Part shown: positions 15,314 to 22,757 of the stretch, one piece after another | Numbering within the stretch: the stretch's first letter is position 1 | How the letters are laid out: each line of letters begins with the position of its first letter | Assembly (NCBI GenBank): GCA_964532145.1 | Contig: CAZHGM010000013.1 | Location: 1 to 24,573 of the forward strand | Source of the DNA: JAPUDQ01 sp964532145 | GTDB taxonomy: Bacteria > Patescibacteriota > Saccharimonadia > Saccharimonadales > Saccharimonadaceae | Direction: 5' to 3' | DNA length: 24,573 bases | Position numbers and translations under genes: made by a program | Notes under the pieces: generated by a model | The model's database searches: none | What the model was told of the DNA's origin: nothing | Seen by the model: the letters and a program-made list of their open reading frames with translations, nothing else

Positions 15314-15319
15314 CATCAT

Positions 15320-15578
15320 TTCACAAAGGAGGACATACAAAAATGACTCGCTTACCACAACCTGGCGGCGATGCCGGTAACTGGGGGATAATACTAAATG
15401 AATTTCTAGGTCAGTCGCATAACGACGATGGAACCTTGAAACCAGTTGGTGCTTCCTCGCTTGCTCCTGGTGCAGTCACGGCAAATGCCCTTGCTGACGG
15501 TGCTGTTACAACGAGCAGCATTGCTGACGGTGTCGTCACCGAAGCGAAACTTGATAGTGCGTTGGCGGATAAGGTGAA
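15320..15578 (+). repeat. Perfect 259-bp direct repeat, copy 2
   Basis: Second copy of the sequence at 14451-14709. Identity stops sharply on both sides (C/T difference just before, C/T just after), and the continuing proteins are homologous but clearly diverged. Confidence 0.97.
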
Positions 15579-17592
15579 TGCCATGGGCCCAGTCACCTCA
15601 GTTACAATGAGCGGCGACGTAACAGGTAGTAACACCTCAACTATAGTCGTTGGTGTCGCCGGCAACACTTATAGTGGAACGCCGACGACAGGACAGCTAC
15701 TTGTTGCAACCACTGATACTTCAGTATCATGGGGTGATGGGAGTGCGACGACACTTGTGGGTGATGCGAGAGGTCTTAGCACAGCAAATCGTGTGGCGCG
15801 TGTGCGGGGGATAACAATCACTGGACGGCCTGCTGCTGGTAAAGTACTTAAAGCAACCAGCGCGACTGCGGCATCGTGGCAAGCTGATGAGCGTAATGCC
15901 GAAAACAATGTCATTACCGTCACTAATAATTACACAGCGAGGGTCGGGGACGTAGTATTCGCCGACTGTACGAGTAATAATATACAGATCACTTTACCGG
16001 CACCAGCCAATGGCGCTTATCTGACAATCAAGAAAACTGATGACACTGAATTTGATTTAACCGTCGTTGGAGCCGGGACTGCCAAGATAGACGATAAAGC
16101 CTCCTGGACAAATTCAGCTAACCAGACATCGCAACACTTTATATCTGATGGAACAGACTGGTTCCTCGTGGACGTGCCTAAAACATCGTCACCGCCACCG
16201 TCCACGGGCGTACTGGCACGCAGTGCGTATGAGTTCTTGGAAAGTTTCGGAACGTGCGCGAAGCTTGGTGATAGTGTGTATGCTGGCGATACCGCGGAGC
16301 TTAAGTCCTCCTTGGCGTATGTGGGGAGCCGCTATATTCGATCGTCGACTACTCAAGACGCAACCACACTCTCGCAAATGAATGCCGTACTCGGTACGCC
16401 GCTGAGCGATGGTGTGAGCCGCAAGGTGCATGCTCCGCTTCTAGGTAAAATTGTGCAGGCTGACCCGGTTTCCAAAATTCAAACCCTTGTTGACGGAAGA
16501 CTTAAATGGTTCGTTGATAATACTGTTGCGAATGATTTAGTATCCATGGAATCGTTTAATGAACGGGAACTTGATGGGAGTGACTGGGCGATAGTGCTGC
16601 GCCGAACTCAGCCCGTATTGTATCAATCAATCAAAAACCACACCAACGCATCGATAAAAAACGTTAAAGTCTGTGGTCCATCACTAGCAGGATTCATGTT
16701 AAAATCTACTGCACCACAAATTACTAATGATAGCACAGGCAAGCCGTTGTATCAGTCGTTTGACTATGGATCAGTCCACTCTTACCCTGGAGGGCGGTTT
16801 CCAGAGACCGACTTCCCAACAAAAGCCAAAGGTGAATACTTTACCTACACAGGTGCCGATCCAGCATCAACCGACACAACTGATGATCGCCTGAAAATGT
16901 ATGCAAAATATGTTACGCAAAACCAGCGGCCGATTATTATTACCGAGACTGGCTATCATGACTACATTTGGCCAGCAACAGCAACTAAGAAGGGCCACCG
17001 CTCAACACCCCCAAAAGCCGGAGGAATCTATATGCCGCGGCTTATGCTTGAGAATTTCCGTATTGGAATCGCTCGCACGCATATCTATGAGCTGTATGAT
17101 GAGCCAGCAAAGCATGAACAAGAAGCTCATATCGGCTCCTTTACGACGAGTGGTTCAGGCCCAGACTATAATCACACGCCGAAAACATGGGCAAAATCAT
17201 TGCGGAACCTCAGCACGATACTCAGCGACACTACCGATGTGCCCTCGCCAGGTCGGTTGCCTTTCACCTGGGATGCGGGGAGTGCCAACAGCGAATTTGA
17301 CCCGATGTTGTTCCAAAAAAGCGACGGTAGTTTCTGGATTGCTGTCTGGCGTCGTATTTCAGTCTGTGACTACAACCAACCTTCTCATAACTCAGTTGAT
17401 ATCACGCCATCACCTTGGACTAAGGATATTACATTCACCTTTGATGACTCTATGACATTGCCAAGCTCGGTAACAAAATATGTTGTGAATTATGATTCGG
17501 AAAATACTGCGGGGACGGCGGTATCGCTCAGCGGCCGAAGCTTTAAGTTGTCCGTTAGTCCACTTGTTCAGCTTATCAAAATTGTCTTGTAG
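15343..17592 (+). CDS. Stalk protein fused to a clan GH-A-like glycosidase
   Basis: This is a 749-aa two-part protein. Residues 1-276 are the same stalk as in the preceding gene (two SGDVTG / GxxLxATxxTxxSW repeats and the SDGTDWFLV end). A Pro/Ser linker (280-289) leads to an enzyme-like domain (about 295-749). In that domain MESFNE (E407) and IIITETGYH (E535) match the two catalytic glutamates of clan GH-A TIM barrels (acid/base after Asn on strand 4, nucleophile on strand 7). FDYGSVHSYPGG, GIYMPRLMLENFRIGIARTHIYELYDEP and a C-terminal beta domain (about 640-749) are shared with the gene at 17698. There is no signal peptide. The likely substrate is an extracellular glycan; family and substrate cannot be assigned by eye. 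It starts 30 bases after the previous gene with an identical SD, so the two are probably one operon. Confidence 0.85.
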   Translation: MTRLPQPGGDAGNWGIILNEFLGQSHNDDGTLKPVGASSLAPGAVTANALADGAVTTSSIADGVVTEAKLDSALADKVNAMGPVTSVTMSGDVTGSNTSTIVVGVAGNTYSGTPTTGQLLVATTDTSVSWGDGSATTLVGDARGLSTANRVARVRGITITGRPAAGKVLKATSATAASWQADERNAENNVITVTNNYTARVGDVVFADCTSNNIQITLPAPANGAYLTIKKTDDTEFDLTVVGAGTAKIDDKASWTNSANQTSQHFISDGTDWFLVDVPKTSSPPPSTGVLARSAYEFLESFGTCAKLGDSVYAGDTAELKSSLAYVGSRYIRSSTTQDATTLSQMNAVLGTPLSDGVSRKVHAPLLGKIVQADPVSKIQTLVDGRLKWFVDNTVANDLVSMESFNERELDGSDWAIVLRRTQPVLYQSIKNHTNASIKNVKVCGPSLAGFMLKSTAPQITNDSTGKPLYQSFDYGSVHSYPGGRFPETDFPTKAKGEYFTYTGADPASTDTTDDRLKMYAKYVTQNQRPIIITETGYHDYIWPATATKKGHRSTPPKAGGIYMPRLMLENFRIGIARTHIYELYDEPAKHEQEAHIGSFTTSGSGPDYNHTPKTWAKSLRNLSTILSDTTDVPSPGRLPFTWDAGSANSEFDPMLFQKSDGSFWIAVWRRISVCDYNQPSHNSVDITPSPWTKDITFTFDDSMTLPSSVTKYVVNYDSENTAGTAVSLSGRSFKLSVSPLVQLIKIVL

Positions 17593-17630
17593 GACTGTGG
17601 GATTCTGACCGAGTTTCGTGATGCTCATGG

Positions 17631-17659
17631 TTGACAGGACGTCAGGCCTGGGGTATCGT
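17631..17659 (+). promoter_or_regulatory. Promoter of the anchored glycosidase
   Basis: Consensus TTGACA (17631-17636), 17 bases, TATCGT (17654-17659). A palindrome, TCGTCT-GT-AGACGA (17656-17669), covers the end of the -10 and the expected start site and may be an operator. Confidence 0.6.
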
Positions 17660-17697
17660 CTGTAGACGACAACGTAAACGAAAGATGGTGAAACATC

Positions 17698-19098
17698 ATG
17701 AAACAGTTGTATAATCTCCTCACACCACACACCAAAGAAAATGGCTCTGTTAGCGTGTTGATGATGCTTATTATGCTCAGTATTACCGGGTTTATCTGGC
17801 AACGAAGCGTAGTGCCACCTGTACAGAATATGCAGGTACGCACAACGCAGGAGTTTATTGATTCACTTGGAGTGGTGGCGCATTTGAGTGCTCAGGACTA
17901 TCCAAATGCTGACGGTGTTGATGCGATGCTCCGCGAGCTTGGCATTACCCATGTCAGGACAAATGCAGCAGTGACGGACAGGCCTGGCGGCAAAGGTGTG
18001 GCCTCTATAACCCAGCTTGGCAACCGGGGGGTGAAGTTTCATTTCACGACACCGAAACCGCAGGGTACTCAACCGAATGAGGCCGCTGTACGTGCGGCAG
18101 TTGACGCCCGACTTGAGTATATCCAACGCAATAATCTCGCGGCATACACTGAATCACTCGAGCCATTTAATGAGTACGACAATTCTGGAGTGAAGAATTG
18201 GCCGGTTGTGTTGCAGCAAGCCAACGGGTATCTGTATTCGCAGCGCCAAAGGGTTGGTGACGATGTCAAGGTACTTGGCCCGGCCCTGATCGGCTACAAA
18301 GTAAAAGACACGACCCGTCAATTCAAAGCTTCCGCCGGGGATCGTCTGCTCGATAGCTTTGACTACGGTAACATACACTCCTACTATGGAGGTGCCATGC
18401 CGGAAACTTCATATCCAAGCTCCCTTCCGAGCGACGCGGGAAAGGTATTTAATATCGCGCCAGGTAATCAAGCCGCTGCAACACTTGAGTCACGATTGCG
18501 GTACTATGCCTACAACATCTCGGGCGATAAACCGATAGTCGTGACTGAGACGGGTTATAATGATGATCCCCAGCATGCCAAAAGTGTCGACCAGACAACA
18601 GCAGGCGTGTACATGCCTCGTGCTTACTTGGAGAATTTCCGGATTGGTATCCTGCGAAGTTATGCGTATGAATTGATTGACGAGCCGCACACATCGCCAT
18701 CGGCAGAGCAGCACTACGGGCTATTTACCTCGAGTGGTACCGCGAAGCCAGCTGCGAGTTCAATTAGTGCCATGACGACATTGCTTGGTGGCGGGAGTAG
18801 GGATTTTACCCCCAGCCCACTCACGGTTGCACTTAGCGATCCACAGGTGCGGGTCGTTCTTATGCAAAAGCACCCTGATGAGTATTGGCTGGCCTTATGG
18901 CGACCTGTATCGGTATATGATAGTTCACGCCGCAAAGCAACCCCGCAGGCTGACAGCACGCTCCAGGTAAAATTTGAATCCCCTCTTGCAACTACGTATT
19001 ATCACAATCTGACCTTGAGCGGCGTGCAGGCGTCACCCCAATCAAACGTAACACTTTCGGTAGGCCCCCAGGTAAGCTTGCTTAAGATTACGAAATAA
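17698..19098 (+). CDS. Membrane-anchored clan GH-A-like glycosidase
   Basis: This 466-aa protein has a single N-terminal membrane segment (about 18-35, no clear cleavage site), so the enzyme should sit outside, tethered to the membrane. TTQEFIDSLGVVAHLS and ELGITHVRTN begin the barrel. Catalytic candidates are E159 (LEPFNEYDN) and E284 (IVVTETGYND). Shared with the gene at 15343 are DSFDYGNIHSYYGGAMPE, GVYMPRAYLENFRIGILRSYAYELIDEP, a beta domain with YWLALWRPVSVYD and an ending in VSLLKI. The two are clear paralogues that differ in how they are attached: a membrane helix here, a fibre-like stalk there. Its own promoter lies in the 105-base gap upstream. Substrate unknown. Confidence 0.85.
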   Translation: MKQLYNLLTPHTKENGSVSVLMMLIMLSITGFIWQRSVVPPVQNMQVRTTQEFIDSLGVVAHLSAQDYPNADGVDAMLRELGITHVRTNAAVTDRPGGKGVASITQLGNRGVKFHFTTPKPQGTQPNEAAVRAAVDARLEYIQRNNLAAYTESLEPFNEYDNSGVKNWPVVLQQANGYLYSQRQRVGDDVKVLGPALIGYKVKDTTRQFKASAGDRLLDSFDYGNIHSYYGGAMPETSYPSSLPSDAGKVFNIAPGNQAAATLESRLRYYAYNISGDKPIVVTETGYNDDPQHAKSVDQTTAGVYMPRAYLENFRIGILRSYAYELIDEPHTSPSAEQHYGLFTSSGTAKPAASSISAMTTLLGGGSRDFTPSPLTVALSDPQVRVVLMQKHPDEYWLALWRPVSVYDSSRRKATPQADSTLQVKFESPLATTYYHNLTLSGVQASPQSNVTLSVGPQVSLLKITK

Positions 19099-19115
19099 TA
19101 CACATAAAAACGTAA

Positions 19116-19142
19116 CTAGCACTCTTGACATGAGAGTGCTAG
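19116..19142 (+). promoter_or_regulatory. CIRCE operator 1 of dnaK
   Basis: CTAGCACTC, nine bases, GAGTGCTAG: perfectly symmetrical arms and a near-consensus CIRCE. The nine-base spacer holds TTGACA, the -35 of the dnaK promoter. Confidence 0.96.
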
Positions 19143-19153
19143 TTTTCTATTAT
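19125..19153 (+). promoter_or_regulatory. dnaK promoter
   Basis: Consensus TTGACA (19125-19130), 17 bases, TATTAT (19148-19153). It is fully overlapped by CIRCE 1 on the -35 side and followed by CIRCE 2, placing it under HrcA control. Predicted start is near 19160, leaving a leader of about 165 bases. Confidence 0.85.
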
Positions 19154-19163
19154 AGATACGTAG

Positions 19164-19190
19164 TTAGCACTATCCTGCGATGAGTGCTAA
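19164..19190 (+). promoter_or_regulatory. CIRCE operator 2 of dnaK
   Basis: TTAGCACTA, nine bases, GAGTGCTAA: one mismatch to the consensus. It lies just after the predicted transcription start, so it could act as a second HrcA site and also form a hairpin in the mRNA. Centre-to-centre distance to CIRCE 1 is 48 bases. Confidence 0.92.
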
Positions 19191-19212
19191 GTAAGCAGAT
19201 TGCATAATAACT

Positions 19213-19298
19213 ATGAAAGGAGGTGCTCGAGGGAAAAGCACAGTCGGAACGTCGACATTTACGTCGCGTCCCGCGCGATAGGAAAAACCGTAGGTTTT
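19213..19298 (+). promoter_or_regulatory. dnaK leader with orphan SD, 22-codon frame and small hairpin
   Basis: The leader contains AAAGGAGG (19216-19223), a full SD with no suitable start codon at normal distance. The SD lies inside a 22-codon frame from ATG 19213 to TAG 19279-19281. A 6-bp hairpin, AAAACC/GGTTTT (19284-19289 with 19293-19298), follows directly and is trailed by CTT. The dnaK ATG at 19325 itself has no SD. It could be an attenuator, a ribosome standby site or a degenerate gene start; I cannot decide from sequence. Confidence 0.4.
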
Positions 19299-19324
19299 CT
19301 TATAAGCTCTTGGGCAACATATAT

Positions 19325-21235
19325 ATGGGAAAAATTATTGGTATCGATCTAGGAACAACAAACAGCGCCGTTGCCTACATGGTAGCAGGTAAACCAGAAG
19401 TTATTGCCAACGCTGAGGGTAATCGCACGACTCCAAGTGTCGTTGCGATTACCAAAAAAGGCGAGCGCATTGTCGGGCAACTGGCTCAGCGCCAGCGTGT
19501 CACGAATGCCAAGAATACGATTTATGGCGTCAAACGTCTCATTGGTCGCAAGTTCAGTGATAATGAAGTCCAAAAAGACCATGACATCATGCCATTTGAG
19601 ATCGTCAAAAAAGGCAATGGTGTCGCGGTGAAGATGGGCGACAAAGATTACACGCCAGAAGAAATCAGCGCCATGATCCTGAGCAAGCTTAAATCAGATG
19701 CCGAGAAGCATTTAGGCGAACCAGTGACTGAAGCTGTCATTACCGTTCCGGCCTACTTTGATGATTCGCAGCGCCAAGCAACGAAAGATGCTGGTAAGAT
19801 TGCTGGACTTGAAGTAAAGCGTATTATTAACGAGCCAACCGCCGCTGCACTTGCCTATGGCCTTGATAAAGGCAAAGAGGAAAAAATCGTTGTATTCGAC
19901 CTCGGTGGTGGTACATTCGACGTATCAATCCTAGAGCTCGGCGACGGTGTCTTTGAAGTAAAATCGACCAATGGCGACACGCACCTCGGTGGCGAAGACT
20001 TTGATAACCGTATCGTCAATCATTTCCTTGATGAATTCAAGAAGGCAGAAGGCATTGACCTGAAGGGTGATAACGCCGCCATGCAGCGCCTCAAGGACGA
20101 AGCTGAAAAGGCCAAAAAAGAGCTTAGCTCCACTCCACAGGTTGAGATCAACCTGCCATTCTTGACAGCCGATGCTGACGGCCCAAAGCATTTCGAGTAT
20201 ACATTGACTCGTGCCAAGCTTGAAGATATCGTCAAAGATCTCATTGACAAGACTGAGGAACCAGTCCAGAAGGCTCTCAAAGATGCTGGTCTCAAGCCAA
20301 GCGATATCGACAACATCGTGCTTGTTGGTGGTATGACCCGCATGCCAGCCGTTGTTGAGAAAGTAAAGAAAATTTTTGGCAAAGACCCAATGCAGGGTGT
20401 CAACCCTGATGAAGTTGTGGCGATTGGTGCAGCAATCCAGGGCGGGGTACTAGCAGGTGATGTCAAAGATGTCCTGCTACTTGATGTGACACCACTATCC
20501 CTCGGTATTGAGACGATGGGCGGCGTAACGACGAAATTGATTGAGCGCAATACGACTATCCCGACCAGCAAATCCGAAACATTTTCGACTGCCGCAGACA
20601 ATCAGCCGCAAGTTGAGATCCATGTGCTGCAAGGTGAGCGTGAGTTTGCCAATGATAACAAATCTTTGGGTAAATTCGTCCTCGATGGTATCGCACCGGC
20701 TCCACGCGGCGTCCCACAGATCGAAGTGACGTTTAACCTTGATGCCAACGGCATTTTAAATGTCACCGCTAAAGACAAGGGTACCGGCAAAGAACAGTCG
20801 ATTACCATCCAAAATTCTGGCAATATGAGCAAAGATGACATCGAAAAGGCGCAGAAAGAAGCTGAGTTGCATGCCGATGACGACAAGAAAAAACGCGAGG
20901 TCATCGATGCCAAGAACAGTTTGGAAAATGCTATTTATCAGGCGAAGAAAATGCCAGATGAGTTCAAGGACAAGATTAGTGATGACGACAAAAAGAGTAT
21001 TGAAGATGCGGTGAAGGCCGCCGAAGAAAAAAAGGATTCCGAGGATAAAGATGAGCTTGAAACAGCTGCAAAAGCCCTGAATGACGCCATCATGCCGATC
21101 GGCGCGAAGATGTATCAAAGTGCATCTGCTGACGCACAGAGCCAAGAGTCAGGAGATAAGAGTCAAGATGAAGGCAAGAAATCCGACGAGCCTGTCGAAG
21201 GCGAAGTGGTCGATGAGAACAAAGACAAGAAATAA
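19325..21235 (+). CDS. dnaK: Molecular chaperone DnaK (Hsp70)
   Basis: DnaK binds exposed hydrophobic segments in an ATP-dependent cycle with GrpE and DnaJ. From ATG 19325 it has 636 aa, normal for bacteria: GIDLGTTNSAVAY at the N-terminus, FDLGGGTFDVSILELGDGVFEVKSTNGDTHLGGEDFDNR, VLVGGMTRMPAVVEKVK, linker DVLLLDVTPLSLGIETMGG, the substrate domain, and a lid ending in an acidic tail (PVEGEVVDENKDKK). An in-frame GTG at 19223 would add 34 residues rich in Arg that no DnaK has, and it overlaps its own SD, so I reject it. Control is by two CIRCE sites. dnaJ is not found next to it; a terminator follows. Confidence 0.97.
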   Translation: MGKIIGIDLGTTNSAVAYMVAGKPEVIANAEGNRTTPSVVAITKKGERIVGQLAQRQRVTNAKNTIYGVKRLIGRKFSDNEVQKDHDIMPFEIVKKGNGVAVKMGDKDYTPEEISAMILSKLKSDAEKHLGEPVTEAVITVPAYFDDSQRQATKDAGKIAGLEVKRIINEPTAAALAYGLDKGKEEKIVVFDLGGGTFDVSILELGDGVFEVKSTNGDTHLGGEDFDNRIVNHFLDEFKKAEGIDLKGDNAAMQRLKDEAEKAKKELSSTPQVEINLPFLTADADGPKHFEYTLTRAKLEDIVKDLIDKTEEPVQKALKDAGLKPSDIDNIVLVGGMTRMPAVVEKVKKIFGKDPMQGVNPDEVVAIGAAIQGGVLAGDVKDVLLLDVTPLSLGIETMGGVTTKLIERNTTIPTSKSETFSTAADNQPQVEIHVLQGEREFANDNKSLGKFVLDGIAPAPRGVPQIEVTFNLDANGILNVTAKDKGTGKEQSITIQNSGNMSKDDIEKAQKEAELHADDDKKKREVIDAKNSLENAIYQAKKMPDEFKDKISDDDKKSIEDAVKAAEEKKDSEDKDELETAAKALNDAIMPIGAKMYQSASADAQSQESGDKSQDEGKKSDEPVEGEVVDENKDKK

Positions 21236-21267
21236 AGTATATTCTAAGACTCCATAAGGATATGGTG

Positions 21268-21298
21268 AGCTCCGCACTTGGATAGTGCGGAGCTTTTG
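21268..21298 (+). terminator. Rho-independent terminator after dnaK
   Basis: AGCTCCGCAC (21268-21277) and GTGCGGAGCT (21285-21294) form a perfect 10-bp stem with a seven-base loop, followed by TTTG. It closes the dnaK transcript 32 bases after the stop. Confidence 0.9.
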
Positions 21299-21308
21299 TG
21301 AATGATGG

Positions 21309-21542
21309 TTAGAGATGGTCGGTGACGTGCCACAACCTATCTATATCCGGGGGAAGTCCACGGATTCGTGCATCATTACCCGGAGAAGGGACGATATCCT
21401 TTTGCATGCTCGCCATCTCATCGGCCGTCCCAGTACCGAGCAGGTCGATAGGAGCGAATGTACCTGTGTCCACCAAGAACAGGACATAGAGACCGTTATA
21501 GGGTTTTCCATGTGTTGTGAAGTCCAGCATGGTAATCACCAC
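21309..21542 (-). CDS. Hypothetical 77-aa protein
   Basis: A minus-strand frame of 77 codons from GTG 21542; the ATG at codon 5 (21530) is an alternative start. The sequence (MVITMLDFTTHGKPYNGLYV..., FAPIDLLGTGTADEM, LPPDIDRLWHVTDHL) has a normal composition, no signal peptide and no motif I recognise. Support for a real gene comes from a well-formed promoter on the same strand at 21622-21594 and the absence of another gene in the stretch. A plus-strand frame covers the same bases but is Cys/His/Arg-rich and looks like a shadow. Confidence 0.5.
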   Translation of the reverse strand: MVITMLDFTTHGKPYNGLYVLFLVDTGTFAPIDLLGTGTADEMASMQKDIVPSPGNDARIRGLPPDIDRLWHVTDHL

Positions 21543-21554
21543 TCTCTATTGGTG

Positions 21555-21573
21555 TCAGAACCGATGGTTCAGA
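21555..21573. repeat. Small inverted repeat in the leader of the 77-aa gene
   Basis: TCAGAACC (21555-21562) and GGTTCAGA (21566-21573) pair with one mismatch around a three-base loop. It lies between the minus-strand promoter and the start of the 77-aa frame and may be a leader hairpin or operator. Confidence 0.4.
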
Positions 21574-21593
21574 GTAACAACGAATTATGAATA

Positions 21594-21622
21594 ACAATAC
21601 AATTATAAAATTAAAGTGTCAA
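21594..21622 (-). promoter_or_regulatory. Minus-strand promoter for the 77-aa gene
   Basis: On the minus strand: consensus TTGACA (21622-21617), 17 bases, TATTGT (21599-21594). It sits just beyond the ABC permease stop, so the small gene need not depend on read-through. Confidence 0.65.
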
Positions 21623-21646
21623 TAGTGGCATTGCTTACTTTTTGGG

Positions 21647-22756
21647 TTATTCCCAGCGGAAAACACGGAAAGCGATCAGGTAAATGATGACCGTTGTAAC
21701 CGCCATGAGGCCGAGTTGCGGCAGGAGTTGCGTGAAGCCGTAGCCTTCAGTCACAATGTAGCGAAGTCCGTCAATGATGGGTGTCAGTGGCAAAAATGCT
21801 GATGCATGTTGTAGCCATTCTGGCATCAAAAACCGCGGGAAAAATGTACCGCTCATAAACATCATCGGGAAGACCACGATGTTGCTTAGTGGTGCGGCCT
21901 GACGTTCGTTGCGTGCCCAGCCGCCGATAGCGAGACCGATACCAAGGATTTCGATGATACTAAAGATGATAAACCCAATAAGTAGTAGCGGATTGCCGAC
22001 CACATTCAGATGAAATACGGCCATTGCTACGGCAAACATAATCGCGATTGAAACAAGTCCGATGATACTCTGGGAGATTGCCATCGAACAGAAATACTGC
22101 CAGACCTTGAGTGGCGTCGTGCTGAGACGTCTCAAGATACCTTGTTTTTTAAGCTCAGGGAACACGTTAACGGGGCCAAAGATTCCCATGCCGATGAGCG
22201 CGAAACCAAGTAACCCGGCAAAGATGTAGTCAAAACTAGATAGTGATTTGTTTTGCAGGGCTTCGCTTGTAACACTAAAAGGCTCGCTGGCGTTGGTAAT
22301 ACTTTGGTTGATGCCCTTAAACATGCCGGTCAGTATCGCCGAGAGTGTTTGACCAGATTGCTGGCTATTTTGCGTGTAATAGACAGTGGCTTGACCGCGA
22401 GGTTTTTGGGTGGCAGGATCAATTTCGCCAAAATTTTCAGGCAGGAGCACGGTGGCATCAAGCTGTGAACGAGTCATTTTTTCGCGAGTATCATCCAGGC
22501 TTTTGGCGTCAGTCTCGAGTTTTAAAGAGGACTGTTTTTGCAGTTCTTTAACAAATTCATCGGCAAACTGCGACTCTGACTGGTTGATCAGTGCAATACG
22601 GAAGCTCGCTTCGTTGTTGTTGCCAAATATACCGCCAAACACGAAGAGGAAAATCAGCGGGAACATGATGCCGAAGAAAATACTCAGACGATCGCGGAAA
22701 AACCGACGTGTGTTTATACGTGCAAATGTCAGGATGGTATAAAATGTTTTGTTCAT
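21647..22756 (-). CDS. ABC-2-type transporter permease
   Basis: The 369-aa membrane subunit of an ABC exporter. A first helix (about 24-45, FGIMFPLIFLFVFGGIFG) is followed by a large external domain (about 46-170, with ...DEFVKELQKQSSLKLETDAKSLDDTREKM...) and five more helices in the C-terminal half, ending FRVFRWE. This is the layout of the ABC2_membrane_3 / YhgE-DrrB type of permease. It begins one base after the stop of the ATPase gene (TAATATG), so translation is coupled. Substrate unknown; relatives export drugs, lipids or peptides. Confidence 0.92.
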   Translation of the reverse strand: MNKTFYTILTFARINTRRFFRDRLSIFFGIMFPLIFLFVFGGIFGNNNEASFRIALINQSESQFADEFVKELQKQSSLKLETDAKSLDDTREKMTRSQLDATVLLPENFGEIDPATQKPRGQATVYYTQNSQQSGQTLSAILTGMFKGINQSITNASEPFSVTSEALQNKSLSSFDYIFAGLLGFALIGMGIFGPVNVFPELKKQGILRRLSTTPLKVWQYFCSMAISQSIIGLVSIAIMFAVAMAVFHLNVVGNPLLLIGFIIFSIIEILGIGLAIGGWARNERQAAPLSNIVVFPMMFMSGTFFPRFLMPEWLQHASAFLPLTPIIDGLRYIVTEGYGFTQLLPQLGLMAVTTVIIYLIAFRVFRWE

Positions 22757-22757
22757 A

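Noticed and set aside
14474..17592. A prophage, because the stalks look like tail fibres
   Set aside because: No capsid, terminase, portal, tail tube, integrase or lysis gene is nearby; neighbours are Tat, glycosidase and chaperone genes.
19223..19324. GTG start giving DnaK 34 extra residues
   Set aside because: The GTG lies within the SD itself and the extra Arg-rich residues do not occur in DnaK; ATG 19325 gives MGKIIGIDLGTTNS.
21315..21590. Plus-strand 91-codon frame opposite the 77-aa gene
   Set aside because: No SD or promoter on that strand after the dnaK terminator, and the Cys/His/Arg-rich product looks like a reverse-frame shadow.
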